A stretch of 64,000 nt of DNA from assembly GCF_014268655.2 (NCBI RefSeq), contig NZ_JABWQX020000001.1, positions 836,001 through 900,000 of the forward strand, read 5' to 3'. The translations under genes and the position numbers were made by a program. The stretch comes from Pseudomonas marvdashtae. Lineage in GTDB: Bacteria; Pseudomonadota; Gammaproteobacteria; Pseudomonadales; Pseudomonadaceae. Every line of letters begins with the position of its first letter. Within the stretch, counting starts at the first letter, position 1. Below, piece by piece: positions 51,177 through 61,804 of the stretch. The notes under the pieces were generated by a model, which saw only the letters and a program-made list of their open reading frames with translations, had not been told where the DNA came from and ran no database searches.

Positions 51177-51215
51177 CCTTTATGGCGAGGGGAGCAAGCT
51201 CCCTCGCCATAAAGG
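51177..51215. repeat. palindromic repeat after the glutathione peroxidase gene
   Basis: A 15-bp perfect inverted repeat CCTTTATGGCGAGGG/CCCTCGCCATAAAGG with a 9-base centre, of the GGCGAGGG family; it starts eight bases after the stop and may act as terminator. Confidence 0.7.
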
Positions 51216-51337
51216 CTGTGTCAGCCCGTTTCCTTCTGATCCTTAATCATTCAAATCAATAGTGCTACCCAGCTCACGGCTTGCTCCATATTATCGTCGT
51301 CATATCCGACCTGTGACCTCGTTCCGTGGAGTGCCTC

Positions 51338-52441
51338 ATGCCAGCAAAAGCCCTGTTCAAACCCTTCCATCTCGGCGCGCTCGAATTGCCGACCCGGGTG
51401 GTGATGGCGCCGATGACCCGTTCGTTTTCACCGGGCGGCGTGCCGAACTCCAAGGTTATCGAATACTACCGTCGCCGTGCGGCGGCCGGGGTCGGCCTGA
51501 TCATCACCGAGGGCACCACGGTCGGCCACAAGGCGTCCAACGGCTATCCGAACGTACCGCACTTCTACGGCGATGCCGCGCTGGCCGGCTGGAAAAAAGT
51601 AGTCGATGCGGTGCACGCCGAAGGCGGCAAGATCGTCCCCCAGCTGTGGCATGTGGGAAACGTACGCCGCCTCGGTACCGAGCCGGATGGCGCCGTGCCG
51701 GGCTATGGTCCAACTGAAAAACTCAAGGACGGCCAAGTCGTGGTCCACGGCATGACCCAGGCGGACATCGATGAAGTCATCGCCGCCTTTGCCCAAGCGG
51801 CAAAAGACGCCCAGAGCATCGGCATGGACGGCGTGGAAATCCACGGTGCCCATGGCTACCTGGTGGACCAGTTCTTCTGGGAAGGCAGTAACCAGCGCAC
51901 CGACGGCTACGGCGGCAGCCTGGCCAACCGTTCCCGCTTTGCGATCGAGCTGATTCGTGCGGTGCGCGCCGTGGTGGGCGAGGGCTTCCCGATCATTTTC
52001 CGCTTCTCCCAATGGAAGCAGCAGGATTACGCAGCGCGTCTGGTACTGACGCCCGATGCGCTGGGAGAATTCCTCAAGCCATTGGCTGACGCAGGCGTGG
52101 ATATTTTCCACTGTTCGACACGCCGGTTCTGGGAACCGGAGTTCGAAGGCTCGGAGCTGAACCTGGCTGGCTGGACCCGCAAGCTCACCGGCAAACCGAC
52201 CATCACCGTCGGCAGCGTCGGCCTGGATGGCGAGTTCCTCCAGTTCATGGTCAACACCGATAAAATTGCCCAGCCGGCCAGCCTGGAAAACCTGCTGGAG
52301 CGTTTGAACAATGAAGAGTTCGACCTCGTGGCAGTGGGACGCGCATTGCTGGTGGATCCGGACTGGGCGCAAAAAGTCCGGGAAGGGCGCGAGCAAGAGA
52401 TCCTGCCGTTCAGCCGCGAGGCATTGATGACGCTGGTTTGA
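51338..52441 (+). CDS. Old Yellow Enzyme-family NADH:flavin oxidoreductase (alkene reductase)
   Basis: 367 residues, an FMN TIM barrel: VVMAPMTRS at the FMN site, HGAHGYLVDQFF with the proton/hydride cluster, and ITVGSVGLDGEF near the phosphate site. Family members reduce activated C=C bonds (enals, maleimides) with NAD(P)H, often in detoxification. ATG 51338 has GTGGAG six bases upstream. Substrate unknown. Confidence 0.92.
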   Translation: MPAKALFKPFHLGALELPTRVVMAPMTRSFSPGGVPNSKVIEYYRRRAAAGVGLIITEGTTVGHKASNGYPNVPHFYGDAALAGWKKVVDAVHAEGGKIVPQLWHVGNVRRLGTEPDGAVPGYGPTEKLKDGQVVVHGMTQADIDEVIAAFAQAAKDAQSIGMDGVEIHGAHGYLVDQFFWEGSNQRTDGYGGSLANRSRFAIELIRAVRAVVGEGFPIIFRFSQWKQQDYAARLVLTPDALGEFLKPLADAGVDIFHCSTRRFWEPEFEGSELNLAGWTRKLTGKPTITVGSVGLDGEFLQFMVNTDKIAQPASLENLLERLNNEEFDLVAVGRALLVDPDWAQKVREGREQEILPFSREALMTLV

Positions 52442-52469
52442 ATAGCGTCTGAACCGACCTCATCGATTC

Positions 52470-53645
52470 TTAGCGCACCGTCGGCGCAGCGGGCAGGCCC
52501 TGCTCGCCGACACACACGCCGCGCAGCAGCGTCTCGAACTGCTCGATGATCGAGGCCCAACCCTGGCGACTGGCATGCTGGCGCGCATTGAGCCTCACGC
52601 AACGCAAGGCCTCGCGTTCTTCCAGCAGCCAGCGGGCCGCGTCGCAGAATGCATCTTCATCCCCCGGCATCGCCAGCACCCCGTTGTAACCGTGACGGAT
52701 GTGTTGCGCCGCCGCGGCCTGATCGTAGGCCACCACGCCCAGCCCGGATGCCAGCGCTTCCAGCACGACGTTACCGAAGGTTTCGGTCAGGCTCGGAAAA
52801 ACGAATACATCCCCAGACGCGTAATGGGCGGCCAACGCTTCGCCACGCTGGGCTCCACAGAAGATCGCCCCGGGCAATTGCTGTTCGAGGGCAGGCCGCT
52901 GCGGACCGTCACCAATGATCACCAGTTTGATTCGCTGTGTCGCAAAAGCGTTACACAGGGTGTCGAAACTGCGCTTGAGCAGCCCCAGGTTTTTCTCCGG
53001 CGCCAGGCGTCCGACATGGATCACTGCGATATCACCTTCGTCCAGGCCCCAGGCTTCGCGCAGGGCGGCCGAGCGTTTGGCCGGATGAAACAGTTGGCTG
53101 TCCACGCCGCGGGACAACAAGGCCACGCGCTCAAAATGCCGACGTTCCAGCTCCAGGCGCTGGCTGACACTGGGCACCAGGGTCAGGCTCGAGCGGTTGT
53201 GAAACCAGCGCAGGTAATGGGTCAACAGCCGACTCAACAAGCCGAGGCCATATTGCTGGGTGTATTGCTGGAAGTTGGTGTGGAAGCCGCTGACCACCGA
53301 GATACCCAGGCGCCGCGCTGCCCGCAACGCCGACAAGCCCAAGGGGCCTTCGGTGGCAATATACAAGACGTCTGGGCGATGACGTTTCCAGCGCCTGAGC
53401 AGCTTGTGCATCGAAGCCTGCCCCCACTGCAAACCCGGATATCCCGGCAAAGGCCAGCCTCGGCACAGCAGCAGTTGATCGTCGCTGGCGTGGCCTTGAT
53501 CTCCGGCCTGGCGGGGGCGGATCAGCTCCACGCGGTGCCCACGGGCTCGCAAGCCGTCGTAAAGGCGCCCCAGGGTATTGGCGACGCCATTGATTTCCGG
53601 CGCAAAGGTTTCAGTGACGAGGGTGACATGCAAGAGTGTGGTCAT
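52470..53645 (-). CDS. glycosyltransferase family 1 (GT4 type)
   Basis: 391 residues, GT-B fold. VTETFAPEINGVANTLGRL at the N-terminus is the mannosyltransferase-like signature, IHVGRLAPEKNL and a C-terminal PSLTETFGNVVLEALASG form the nucleotide-sugar site. Such proteins mannosylate phosphatidyl-inositol-like or diacylglycerol lipids, or glucosylate glycolipids; the acceptor here is unknown. ATG 53645 chosen by family start. Confidence 0.9.
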   Translation of the reverse strand: MTTLLHVTLVTETFAPEINGVANTLGRLYDGLRARGHRVELIRPRQAGDQGHASDDQLLLCRGWPLPGYPGLQWGQASMHKLLRRWKRHRPDVLYIATEGPLGLSALRAARRLGISVVSGFHTNFQQYTQQYGLGLLSRLLTHYLRWFHNRSSLTLVPSVSQRLELERRHFERVALLSRGVDSQLFHPAKRSAALREAWGLDEGDIAVIHVGRLAPEKNLGLLKRSFDTLCNAFATQRIKLVIIGDGPQRPALEQQLPGAIFCGAQRGEALAAHYASGDVFVFPSLTETFGNVVLEALASGLGVVAYDQAAAAQHIRHGYNGVLAMPGDEDAFCDAARWLLEEREALRCVRLNARQHASRQGWASIIEQFETLLRGVCVGEQGLPAAPTVR

Positions 53646-53709
53646 GGCCCCAGTGTCGACCGAGGCCATTTCGTCGTTGTGACGCCATGATGACGGATTT
53701 GTGACAGGC

Positions 53710-54465
53710 TCAACCCTGCCGGGCCAACGCCGTCTCGGCACCTTGCTCGCGCACCCAGAACAACGTCGCCCCGGCGACCGCCGCCGGCATCATCAGGACG
53801 TTGACCACCGGGATCAGCAGCACCAGGTACACGCTGCCGCCAAAGCCCAGGCTCTGCCAGCGTTTCTCCCGTAGCCAGGCGAGCATTTCGTTCCAGCCCA
53901 GCTTGTGGTTGTCCGCCGGGTAGTCGATGTACTGGATCGCCATCATCCAGATGCCAAACAACAGCCACAGCGGCGCGGCAACGATATTGAGCACCGGGAT
54001 GAACGACAGCACGAACAGCCCCAGGGCTCGCGGCACGAAATAGCCGAGCTTGCGCGCTTCCCGGGCCAGGGTGCGGGGAACCATGGCGATCAGTTCGCCC
54101 CAGCTGAACGCGGGAAAATCATCAGTGCCGCGCACTACCACTTCGACTTTCTCGGCGAGAAATCCGTTGAAGGGCGCCGCGATGATATTGGCGAGCATGG
54201 TGAAGGTGAAAAACACCATCAGCCCCACCAGTACGACGAACAATGGCCAGAGAATGTAGCTCAGGAAGCTCAGCCACTCCGGCAGCGACGGCATCAGCGT
54301 GTCGACCCACAGGCTGAACTGGTGGCCGGCCAGGTAGATCAGCCCGACGAACAGCACCAGGTTGATCGTCAGCGGCAGCAATACAAACAGGCGCAAGCCG
54401 GGGCTCAGGACCAGCTTGAGACCTTCTCGCAAATATTGCGGACCGGACAAGACGGGGGCGGGCAT
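53710..54465 (-). CDS. cysZ: sulfate transporter CysZ
   Basis: 251 residues with four or more hydrophobic stretches and the EI24/CysZ family features ([44 protein letters not shown]). CysZ brings sulfate across the inner membrane for assimilation by CysDN. It converges on nothing; upstream is the 312-bp trxB leader region. Confidence 0.95.
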   Translation of the reverse strand: MPAPVLSGPQYLREGLKLVLSPGLRLFVLLPLTINLVLFVGLIYLAGHQFSLWVDTLMPSLPEWLSFLSYILWPLFVVLVGLMVFFTFTMLANIIAAPFNGFLAEKVEVVVRGTDDFPAFSWGELIAMVPRTLAREARKLGYFVPRALGLFVLSFIPVLNIVAAPLWLLFGIWMMAIQYIDYPADNHKLGWNEMLAWLREKRWQSLGFGGSVYLVLLIPVVNVLMMPAAVAGATLFWVREQGAETALARQG

Positions 54466-54633
54466 AGGTGGCTCCGAGGGAATGATGGACGCGCCGACCT
54501 TACCGGCTTTGCCCGGCGCGGGAAAGCTACGACATCACGTGTAACAAGGTTTAGTGAAGGATCGTACCTATTGAATAAGCGCCAGCGGATAGAGCTCACC
54601 TATGAGCTGGATTGTTAAACCGTATTTCCTTAA

Positions 54634-55740
<1,107 letters not shown>

Positions 55741-55752
55741 TCCGTCAGGCAC

Positions 55753-55779
55753 AAAAAAACCGGCTTCGGCCGGTTTTTT
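55753..55779. terminator. bidirectional terminator between trxB and the FAD oxidase gene
   Basis: AAAAAACCGGC-CTTCG-GCCGGTTTTTT is symmetric with A and T runs on both sides, serving the two convergent genes. Confidence 0.92.
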
Positions 55780-55809
55780 CATGGGCGGTGGTTAACCGAG
55801 CGAGGCCCG

Positions 55810-57093
55810 TCACCCGTGCAACCGCTCCTGAACAAAATCCATCACCTTCAAGGATTGATAGATGGCGTTCGCCGCGACGCGCCCGAACGGCCCGCCGTTC
55901 CAATCGAGCCAGTAAGGGCTGAAGGCCTTGTAGCGTTCGCTCTCCCCGCACACGGCTTCGGCGATGATCCGGGCGCCGATGGAGCCGGTGTTCAGGCCGT
56001 GTCCACCAAATGATGTGCAGGCCCACACGCCCGGTTCCAGCATGCCCAGGTTGGGCATCTTGTTGGTGGAATAGCCCATCAATCCGGACCAGGCCAACTC
56101 GATCTTCGCCGATGCCAATTGCGGATAAACCGAGACCATGTCGGCCTTGAGCATGGTCGCCAGGGCCGTTTCGTTCTGTTCGTTGCGGGTGGTGATGCGT
56201 CCGCCCCAGAGCAGGCGATCACCGTCGACGACGCGATAGTAGTCCGAGGCGCGACGGTCGTCGGAAAAGGCGGCGCTGGAATCGAGGACTTGTTTGATCA
56301 ATCCGCCCAGCGGCTCGGTCAGGACCACATAGGTCGCGATAGGCAAGTAGGCGCGGCTGAGCTTTTGCAGTTCCGGGCCACCGTAGCCACCTGCGCAGAA
56401 CACCAGGTCCTGGCAGCGCACAGAGCCGTGGGCGGTGCGGATGACCTTGTCGGCCCCCTCGCGGTGCCAGGCGAGCATCTTGGTATTCTCATAGATCCGC
56501 CCGCCAGCCGCCTCGATGACCGAAGCCAGTCCCAGGCAATAGTTGAGGGGATGGAAGTGCAGGGCGTTGGGGTCCTCGATGCCTTGGAAGTAGCGTCGGG
56601 TGTGGGCCCGTTCACGCACTTGGGCGACGTCGAGAAAATTGAGTTCGTAACCGAAATCCCGGCGCATGTTTTCGATATGGGCTTTTACACCGGCGCTGTC
56701 ATCGTAGCGCTTGACCCGGATCGTGCCGGCGGACGGATCGCAGCCGGTCAATGCCAGGCTAGTCATGTTATGGCGCACGATCTCCACGCCTTCCACCGAC
56801 ATTTGAAACAGTGCCTTGGCCTGCTCCAGCCCGACTTTTTTACGAATGGCCGCCGAGCCTTCGGCCCAGCCCGGCGACACCACGCCACCGTTGCGCCCCG
56901 ACGCGCCCCAGCCGACTTGATGGGTTTCCAGCAGCATCACGCGTTTGCCGCGCTGCGTCAGTTCCAGCGCCGCCGTGAGGCCGGCGATACCGGCGCCGAT
57001 GATGCAGACGTCGCAGGCTTCGGCGCTGCCGAGTCCGGGCCTGGCTGTACGGGGCAGCGAGGTTTGGGAGTACCAGGTGGCGGGAAAGGACAT
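55810..57093 (-). CDS. FAD-dependent amine/amino-acid oxidase (DAO family, PuuB-like)
   Basis: 427 residues. FAD-binding GAGIAGLTAALELTQRGKRV at the N-terminus, GWGASGRNGGVVSPGW typical of the PuuB/OrdL branch of DAO enzymes, and a C-terminal GGHGLNTGSIGARIIAEA. PuuB oxidises gamma-glutamylputrescine; here the substrate is unknown. It is the last gene of the minus-strand cluster with an amino-acid ABC transporter and an aminotransferase. SD AAGGA precedes the ATG. No glutamylputrescine synthetase gene is in the window. Confidence 0.88.
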   Translation of the reverse strand: MSFPATWYSQTSLPRTARPGLGSAEACDVCIIGAGIAGLTAALELTQRGKRVMLLETHQVGWGASGRNGGVVSPGWAEGSAAIRKKVGLEQAKALFQMSVEGVEIVRHNMTSLALTGCDPSAGTIRVKRYDDSAGVKAHIENMRRDFGYELNFLDVAQVRERAHTRRYFQGIEDPNALHFHPLNYCLGLASVIEAAGGRIYENTKMLAWHREGADKVIRTAHGSVRCQDLVFCAGGYGGPELQKLSRAYLPIATYVVLTEPLGGLIKQVLDSSAAFSDDRRASDYYRVVDGDRLLWGGRITTRNEQNETALATMLKADMVSVYPQLASAKIELAWSGLMGYSTNKMPNLGMLEPGVWACTSFGGHGLNTGSIGARIIAEAVCGESERYKAFSPYWLDWNGGPFGRVAANAIYQSLKVMDFVQERLHG

Positions 57094-57115
57094 GATCGAT
57101 CCTTGAAGTCATTGA

Positions 57116-57141
57116 GTGGGAGCGAGCACACCCGCTCCCAC
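57116..57141. repeat. palindromic repeat (GTGGGAGCG) between oxidase and binding-protein genes
   Basis: Nine-base perfect arms with an eight-base loop. Same family as 38495-38520 and 46599-46714; it sits inside the cluster and could cut transcription to the oxidase gene. Confidence 0.6.
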
Positions 57142-57149
57142 ACGAGGTG

Positions 57150-57983
57150 TTATTTGACGACCGAATAATCGACGCCATACCACTTGGTCGACAACTGGGT
57201 CAGCGTGCCGTCCTTGTGCATCTGCCCAATGATTTCGGCAAGCTTGGCTTTCAGCTCCGGGTCGCCCTTGTCGGTCGCGATGGCCAGCGGTTCGTAGAAC
57301 ACCGCCGTCGCATCGACGGCCCGCAACGGGTAGTTCTTCTTGATGGCCGCTTCCAGGGTGCTGCGCTGGGTAAGGATTGCGTCCAGGCGCACGCCGTTAC
57401 CCAGGCGCAGGTCATCCAGCGGGCCAAGGGAGCCGGCGTAGGTCTTCATCTTTCCGGCCTTCACGTCATAGTCGACCGGCGGCATATCGGTCGCTTCGAT
57501 TGCCAGTTGCTGGTTCAGGTAGTCTTCGGACGTTGTGCCGCCCTCGACGCCGATGGTCTTGCCGTTGAGCGCCTGGCGGTTGGTCAAGGTCGAGTCGTTG
57601 TGGACCGCGAACACATAGGGCACGTAGTAGTACGTGGCGGGGAAGTCGAGGATGCGCGCACGGCTGGTGGTGGCGGTCATCGACCCCACGGACATGTCCC
57701 AGCGCCCGTTCCACTTGCCGGCGGTGATGACGTCCCAATCCGGCGTGACGAACTTGACCGCGACGCCCAGGCGCTTGGCGATTTCCTTGGACACGTCGAT
57801 GTCGAAACCGTCGATTTCGTTCTTGTCGTTGATAAAGCCTTGGGGCGGCCATGTTGCCGAGGTGGCGACGGTCATTTGCTTGCTGCTCTGGATCTTGTCC
57901 AGGACCGCCCCGGCGTTGGCGGCGCCGACGAACAGCAGGGACAGGGCGGCTGCCAGGGTGATCGCGCGTTTTTGACTGAGCAT
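57150..57983 (-). CDS. amino-acid ABC transporter substrate-binding protein (family 3)
   Basis: 277 residues. A Sec signal peptide ends at about GAANA/GAVLDKI (residue 24-26). The SBP_bac_3 fold is shown by GFDIDVSKEIAKRLGVAVKFVTPDWD and GKTIGVEGGTTSEDYL. It delivers a polar amino acid or related amine to the permease. ATG 57983 has GGAG six bases upstream. Ligand unknown. Confidence 0.92.
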   Translation of the reverse strand: MLSQKRAITLAAALSLLFVGAANAGAVLDKIQSSKQMTVATSATWPPQGFINDKNEIDGFDIDVSKEIAKRLGVAVKFVTPDWDVITAGKWNGRWDMSVGSMTATTSRARILDFPATYYYVPYVFAVHNDSTLTNRQALNGKTIGVEGGTTSEDYLNQQLAIEATDMPPVDYDVKAGKMKTYAGSLGPLDDLRLGNGVRLDAILTQRSTLEAAIKKNYPLRAVDATAVFYEPLAIATDKGDPELKAKLAEIIGQMHKDGTLTQLSTKWYGVDYSVVK

Positions 57984-58028
57984 GTGCATCTCCACTTTTC
58001 GTTATTGTTATGCGGGGTAAAGCGGTTC

Positions 58029-58820
58029 TCAGTGACCGATGATCTGCGACAGGAATTTTTGCGCGCGTTCGGTCTGCGGGTTGTTGAAAAAATCGGCGGG
58101 CGTGGCTTGTTCGATCACCTGGCCCTGGTCCATGAACAGCACCCGGTCGGCAACCTTGCTGGCGAAGCCCATTTCGTGGGTCACGCAGATCATGGTCATG
58201 CCATCGCCGGCCAGCTCGCCCATGACGTCCAGCACTTCGTGGACCATTTCCGGGTCGAGGGCCGAGGTGGGCTCGTCGAAGAGCATGACTTTCGGGTTCA
58301 TGCACAACGCCCGGGCAATCGCCACGCGCTGCTGCTGGCCGCCGGACAGTTGCGAGGGGTATTTGTCGGCGTGCTCGGCGATGCGCACCCGCTCCAGGTA
58401 GACCCGGGCGCGTTTTTTCGCTTCGGCGCTGGACACGCCCTGGACCAGTTGCGGGGCCAGGGTCAGGTTGTCGATGACGCTCAGGTGCGGGAAAAGATTG
58501 AAGCTCTGGAACACCATGCCGATTTCGCGGCGCACGGCGCTGACGCTCTCGGCCTCGCTGGTGAGGACGATGCCGTTGACCTGGATCTGGCCTTTCTGGA
58601 AATTTTCCAGGTGATTGATGCAGCGGATCATCGTCGACTTGCCCGAGCCCGACGGGCCGCAGACCACCAGGATTTCGCCAGGTGCGACATTCAGGTCGAC
58701 GTCACGCAACGCATGGAAGTTGCCATACCACTTGTTCAGCCCTTTGATGGCAATCATCGGTGCGCCGGCCTGGGCAGTGGTTGCCGGGTCGAGATGCCGG
58801 GCGGTATCGGTTCGAGTCAT
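58029..58820 (-). CDS. amino-acid ABC transporter ATP-binding protein
   Basis: 264 residues (263 from this ATG). Walker [11 protein letters not shown], signature [15 protein letters not shown] and Walker [16 protein letters not shown] are intact, as in GlnQ/HisP-type proteins. A 22-residue N-terminal extension precedes the usual start ([12 protein letters not shown]), and that inner Met could be the true start. It lies between the permease and the binding protein. Confidence 0.93.
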   Translation of the reverse strand: MTRTDTARHLDPATTAQAGAPMIAIKGLNKWYGNFHALRDVDLNVAPGEILVVCGPSGSGKSTMIRCINHLENFQKGQIQVNGIVLTSEAESVSAVRREIGMVFQSFNLFPHLSVIDNLTLAPQLVQGVSSAEAKKRARVYLERVRIAEHADKYPSQLSGGQQQRVAIARALCMNPKVMLFDEPTSALDPEMVHEVLDVMGELAGDGMTMICVTHEMGFASKVADRVLFMDQGQVIEQATPADFFNNPQTERAQKFLSQIIGH

Positions 58821-58826
58821 CACGCA

Positions 58827-59801
58827 TCAACCCCTTGCAGTGGATCGATTGACCCGTTTTTCAATCCGCGCCTGCACCCGTTCCAGGATGAACGACAGGG
58901 CCCAGTAGATCATCGCGGCGGTGATCAGCATTTCCAGGTGGCGGAAGTCCGCGCGACCCTGGGTCTTGGCCAGGTACATCAGTTCCCAGACGCCAATCAC
59001 CGACACCAGGGAGCTGTCCTTGAGCATCGCGATGAACTGGTTGCCGGTAGGCGGGATGATGACGCGCAGGGCCTGGGGCATGATCACCCGGCTCAGCGTC
59101 TTGAACGGGCTGATGCCCAGTGCCCGCGAAGCCTCCCATTGGCCCACCGGGATGCTCTGGATACCGGCGCGGAAAATCTCCGTCATATAGGCGCCGTAGC
59201 ACAGGGCCAGGGCCAGGATGCCGGCGGGCACCGCATCGACCACATAACCCAGTTGCGGCAGGCCCAGGTAGATCAGGTAGATCTGGATCAGCAGCGGCAC
59301 GCCACGAAAGAACGAGGTATAGAACGAGGCCAAGGCATTGGCCAGACCGTTGTTGGACAGCTTGGCGACTGCGCCGACCAGGGCCAGGACAAAGGCAATC
59401 ACAATGGCGATGGCCGAGATATAGAGCGTGGTGGCCGCGCCCTGAATGATCAGGAAACCGACCTTGTCGAGGATGAAACTGTAGGAGAGGTTGAAGGTGT
59501 CGAAGAACGCCAGGAACAGTACCAGCAACTCGACCCAGACCACGGTGGTCTGCACCTTGAACTTCAGCCGACCGAGGACATGGAAATTCAGCGTGCCCAG
59601 CAGGGCGATCCCCAGGCCGATGGCGATGTTGCGCGCGCCGAGGCTGTCCGGTGCGCTCCCCAGCAGCGGTTGCAGAAAGTGGCTGAGGGCGCTGTTGCCA
59701 AGGTTCATCACGTATGAACCCAGGAACAGCACCACGGCTACACCCAGCAGGAATCGAGGATCATTGGACTTTTTCTTATAAATTATATTGTCGTGATACA
59801 T
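58827..59801 (-). CDS. amino-acid ABC transporter permease with extra N-terminal helices
   Basis: 324 residues, about 100 more than the usual HisM/GlnP permease. The C-terminal part (from about 115) is a normal permease with the coupling loop EASRALGISPFKTLSRVIMPQALRV. Before it are three extra predicted helices (about 17-34, 57-77, 84-103) joined by a short loop. Only this one permease gene is present, so it probably forms a homodimer. ATG 59801 (MYHDNIIYKK) chosen as it removes a Cys-rich unlikely lead. It overlaps no neighbour and is followed closely by the ATPase. Confidence 0.88.
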   Translation of the reverse strand: MYHDNIIYKKKSNDPRFLLGVAVVLFLGSYVMNLGNSALSHFLQPLLGSAPDSLGARNIAIGLGIALLGTLNFHVLGRLKFKVQTTVVWVELLVLFLAFFDTFNLSYSFILDKVGFLIIQGAATTLYISAIAIVIAFVLALVGAVAKLSNNGLANALASFYTSFFRGVPLLIQIYLIYLGLPQLGYVVDAVPAGILALALCYGAYMTEIFRAGIQSIPVGQWEASRALGISPFKTLSRVIMPQALRVIIPPTGNQFIAMLKDSSLVSVIGVWELMYLAKTQGRADFRHLEMLITAAMIYWALSFILERVQARIEKRVNRSTARG

Positions 59802-59933
59802 GGATGCCTCGGGCGTGTGGGGTGGCAGCGATCTCTTCAGGCAAAAAGGACAGTCGGCCAGTATTGCCAGCCGCAATCGGCTACCACAAGCGAACATAAT
59901 TCGTTATGTCAGTCCCTCAGCGCATCCTGGTTT

Positions 59934-61184
59934 TCAGGACAGCTTCGCCAGGCAGGCTTCCAGAATATCCAACCCCTCTTTCATCACCGTCGGCTCAGTC
60001 GTCAATGGCGCCAGAAGACGAATGATGTGCCGCGATTTACCGCTGGGCATCAATAGCAAACCCGAGGCCCGGGCCAGGGCCAGCAGTTGGGTCAGTTGTG
60101 CTGTGGCCGGCGTGCCGTCGGCGTTGGCCAGCTCGATGCCGCGCATCGCGCCGACGCCGGTCAATCGGCCCAGGTACGGTGACAGGCTACGGTCGCGCCA
60201 TGACTGGTAACGGCTGACAATCGCTTCTTCCTGCTGGGCGCCCCAAGCCCGCAGGTTCGCATCGGTCATTTCGTCCAGGGTCGCCAGGGCTGCGGCGCAG
60301 GCGATGGGGTTGCCCGAGTAAGTGCCGCCGAGCCCGCCCTTGGGCAAGGTGTCCAGCAGTGCTTTACGTCCCACCACCGCCCCCAGCGGGACGCCACCGG
60401 CAATGCTTTTACCGAGCAGGATCAGATCAGGCTCGATGCCCAGTCGAGGGAATGCAAAGCGCTGGCCGGTGCGGCCGAAGCCGGACTGGATCTCATCGAC
60501 GATCAGCACGATGCCCTTGTCATCGCAGAACTGCCGCAGCGCCTGGGCGAAGCTCACGTCCATCGCCAGGAACCCGGCTTCGCCCTGCACCGGTTCAACG
60601 ATGAAGCAGGCCACGTCGTTCACGTCGATCTCGACGCTGAACAGCCTGTCCATGGCTTTCAACGCCTCGGCGCAAGTCACGCCGTTGTCCTGGCTGGGGT
60701 AGGGCAGGTGATAAACCGGCCCGGGCAGTACGCCGACTTTTTGTTTGTACGGAGCGACCTTGCCATTGAGGTTCAGCGTGGCGAGGGTTCGGCCGTGGAA
60801 ACCGCCGTCAAAAGCGATCACTGCGGTGCGCCCCGTGGCGCCGCGGACGATTTTCAAGGCGTTTTCCGCAGCCTCCGCCCCGCTGTTGGTGAGCATGCCG
60901 CTGATCGGGTAATCCACCGGGATGAATGCGGCCAAGCGTTCCATCAACTGCACGTAAGGCACATGAGGCGCGGCGTTAAAGGCGTAGTGGGTCAGGCGGG
61001 TGGCTTGCTCGCGAATGGCCTCGACGATGCGTGGGTGGCAATGGCCGAGGTTCAACACGCCGATGCCACCCACGAAATCGATGTAGCGCTTGCCTTCAAC
61101 GTCCCAGACTTCGGCGTTCCTGCCGTGGCTGAGGCTGACGGGGTGGACGAAGGAAATCGATTGGCTGATGGTTTCGCTGCTCAT
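59934..61184 (-). CDS. class III aminotransferase (4-aminobutyrate/omega-amino acid type)
   Basis: 416 residues, PLP fold type I. Lys259 (LLGKSIAGGVPLG) is the Schiff base and Asp230 (IVDEIQSGFGRTG) the ring contact. Closest in type to GabT/PuuE 4-aminobutyrate aminotransferases. With the downstream transporter and FAD oxidase it suggests catabolism of a diamine, omega-amino acid or related compound. No succinate-semialdehyde dehydrogenase gene is in the window. It is the promoter-proximal gene of the cluster. Confidence 0.92.
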   Translation of the reverse strand: MSSETISQSISFVHPVSLSHGRNAEVWDVEGKRYIDFVGGIGVLNLGHCHPRIVEAIREQATRLTHYAFNAAPHVPYVQLMERLAAFIPVDYPISGMLTNSGAEAAENALKIVRGATGRTAVIAFDGGFHGRTLATLNLNGKVAPYKQKVGVLPGPVYHLPYPSQDNGVTCAEALKAMDRLFSVEIDVNDVACFIVEPVQGEAGFLAMDVSFAQALRQFCDDKGIVLIVDEIQSGFGRTGQRFAFPRLGIEPDLILLGKSIAGGVPLGAVVGRKALLDTLPKGGLGGTYSGNPIACAAALATLDEMTDANLRAWGAQQEEAIVSRYQSWRDRSLSPYLGRLTGVGAMRGIELANADGTPATAQLTQLLALARASGLLLMPSGKSRHIIRLLAPLTTEPTVMKEGLDILEACLAKLS

Positions 61185-61321
61185 GGAGGACGGCTCGGAG
61201 GAAGGAAAGATGTCCTTTATCTAAGCCGTGAGCAGAGAGAACCGGCAAACGAAATAAAGTTGCCGGGTCAATCTTAAAAGTCGGGATGTGGATAAGTGCG
61301 AAGCTTGCCAGAACCGCTTCC

Positions 61322-61451
61322 GTGGCGAGGGAGCTTGCTCCCGCTGGGGCGCGAAGCGGCCCCGAAACCTCACAACCCGGTGTGTCAGGCAAATTGAATC
61401 TGACTGCTTGGGTCTGCTGCGCAGCCCAGCGGGAGCAAGCTCCCTCGCCAC
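61322..61451. repeat. large inverted repeat, REP-type (GTGGCGAGGGAGC)
   Basis: Arms 61322-61348 and 61425-61451 are perfect 27-base inverted copies. A 76-base centre holds a GCGCGAAGC small palindrome. It fills the 281-bp gap between the aminotransferase and hopJ-like genes; no gene was seen there. Confidence 0.85.
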
Positions 61452-61465
61452 AAAAAGCGGGTCGA

Positions 61466-61804
61466 TCAGCGCCGTTGCAGTGGCTGCGCCTCGAACGTCA
61501 CGCCGGCCAATCCGTGGACCATCAGCGCGCGGATATTGCCATGGTCACTGCCTTCGGGCGTGGCCAGCACCGAGCGGTAATGTTCGCCAAACGCCAGGAG
61601 CGCCTCTTCATCGCTCAAGCCTTCCAGCAGTGCCAGGCCCAAGGTCTTGCAGGAACCCTCGTTCTGCCCGGCGGAGTTTTCGACACCACCGTTGTTGAAA
61701 GCTTGGGGCTGGTACTCGTAGCCTTCGGCGACAAAGGCCAGGGTATCGGCGAAAACATGTTCGCCACTTTTGAGGCTGGCGCGGAAGGTATTCAGGTCAG
61801 GCAT
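61466..61804 (-). CDS. HopJ-family protein
   Basis: 112 residues of the HopJ/HopPmaJ family: TFRASLKSGEHVFADTLAFVAEGYEY and NGGVENSAGQNEGSCKTLGLAL are its signature. The name comes from a P. syringae type III effector, but the family is widely chromosomal and no hrp genes or hrp box are here, so a secreted role is not supported. It starts inside the DUF1244 stop region (8-bp overlap), so both are coupled. Function unknown. Confidence 0.88.
   Translation of the reverse strand: MPDLNTFRASLKSGEHVFADTLAFVAEGYEYQPQAFNNGGVENSAGQNEGSCKTLGLALLEGLSDEEALLAFGEHYRSVLATPEGSDHGNIRALMVHGLAGVTFEAQPLQRR

Noticed and set aside
57147..59717. 856-codon open frame opposite the ABC transporter genes
   Set aside because: Shadow of three real genes with clear motifs on the minus strand; no family recognised.
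61466..61804. Type III secretion effector (HopJ) as a virulence gene
   Set aside because: No hrp box, chaperone or secretion genes nearby; the family is widespread in chromosomes and here coupled with DUF1244.
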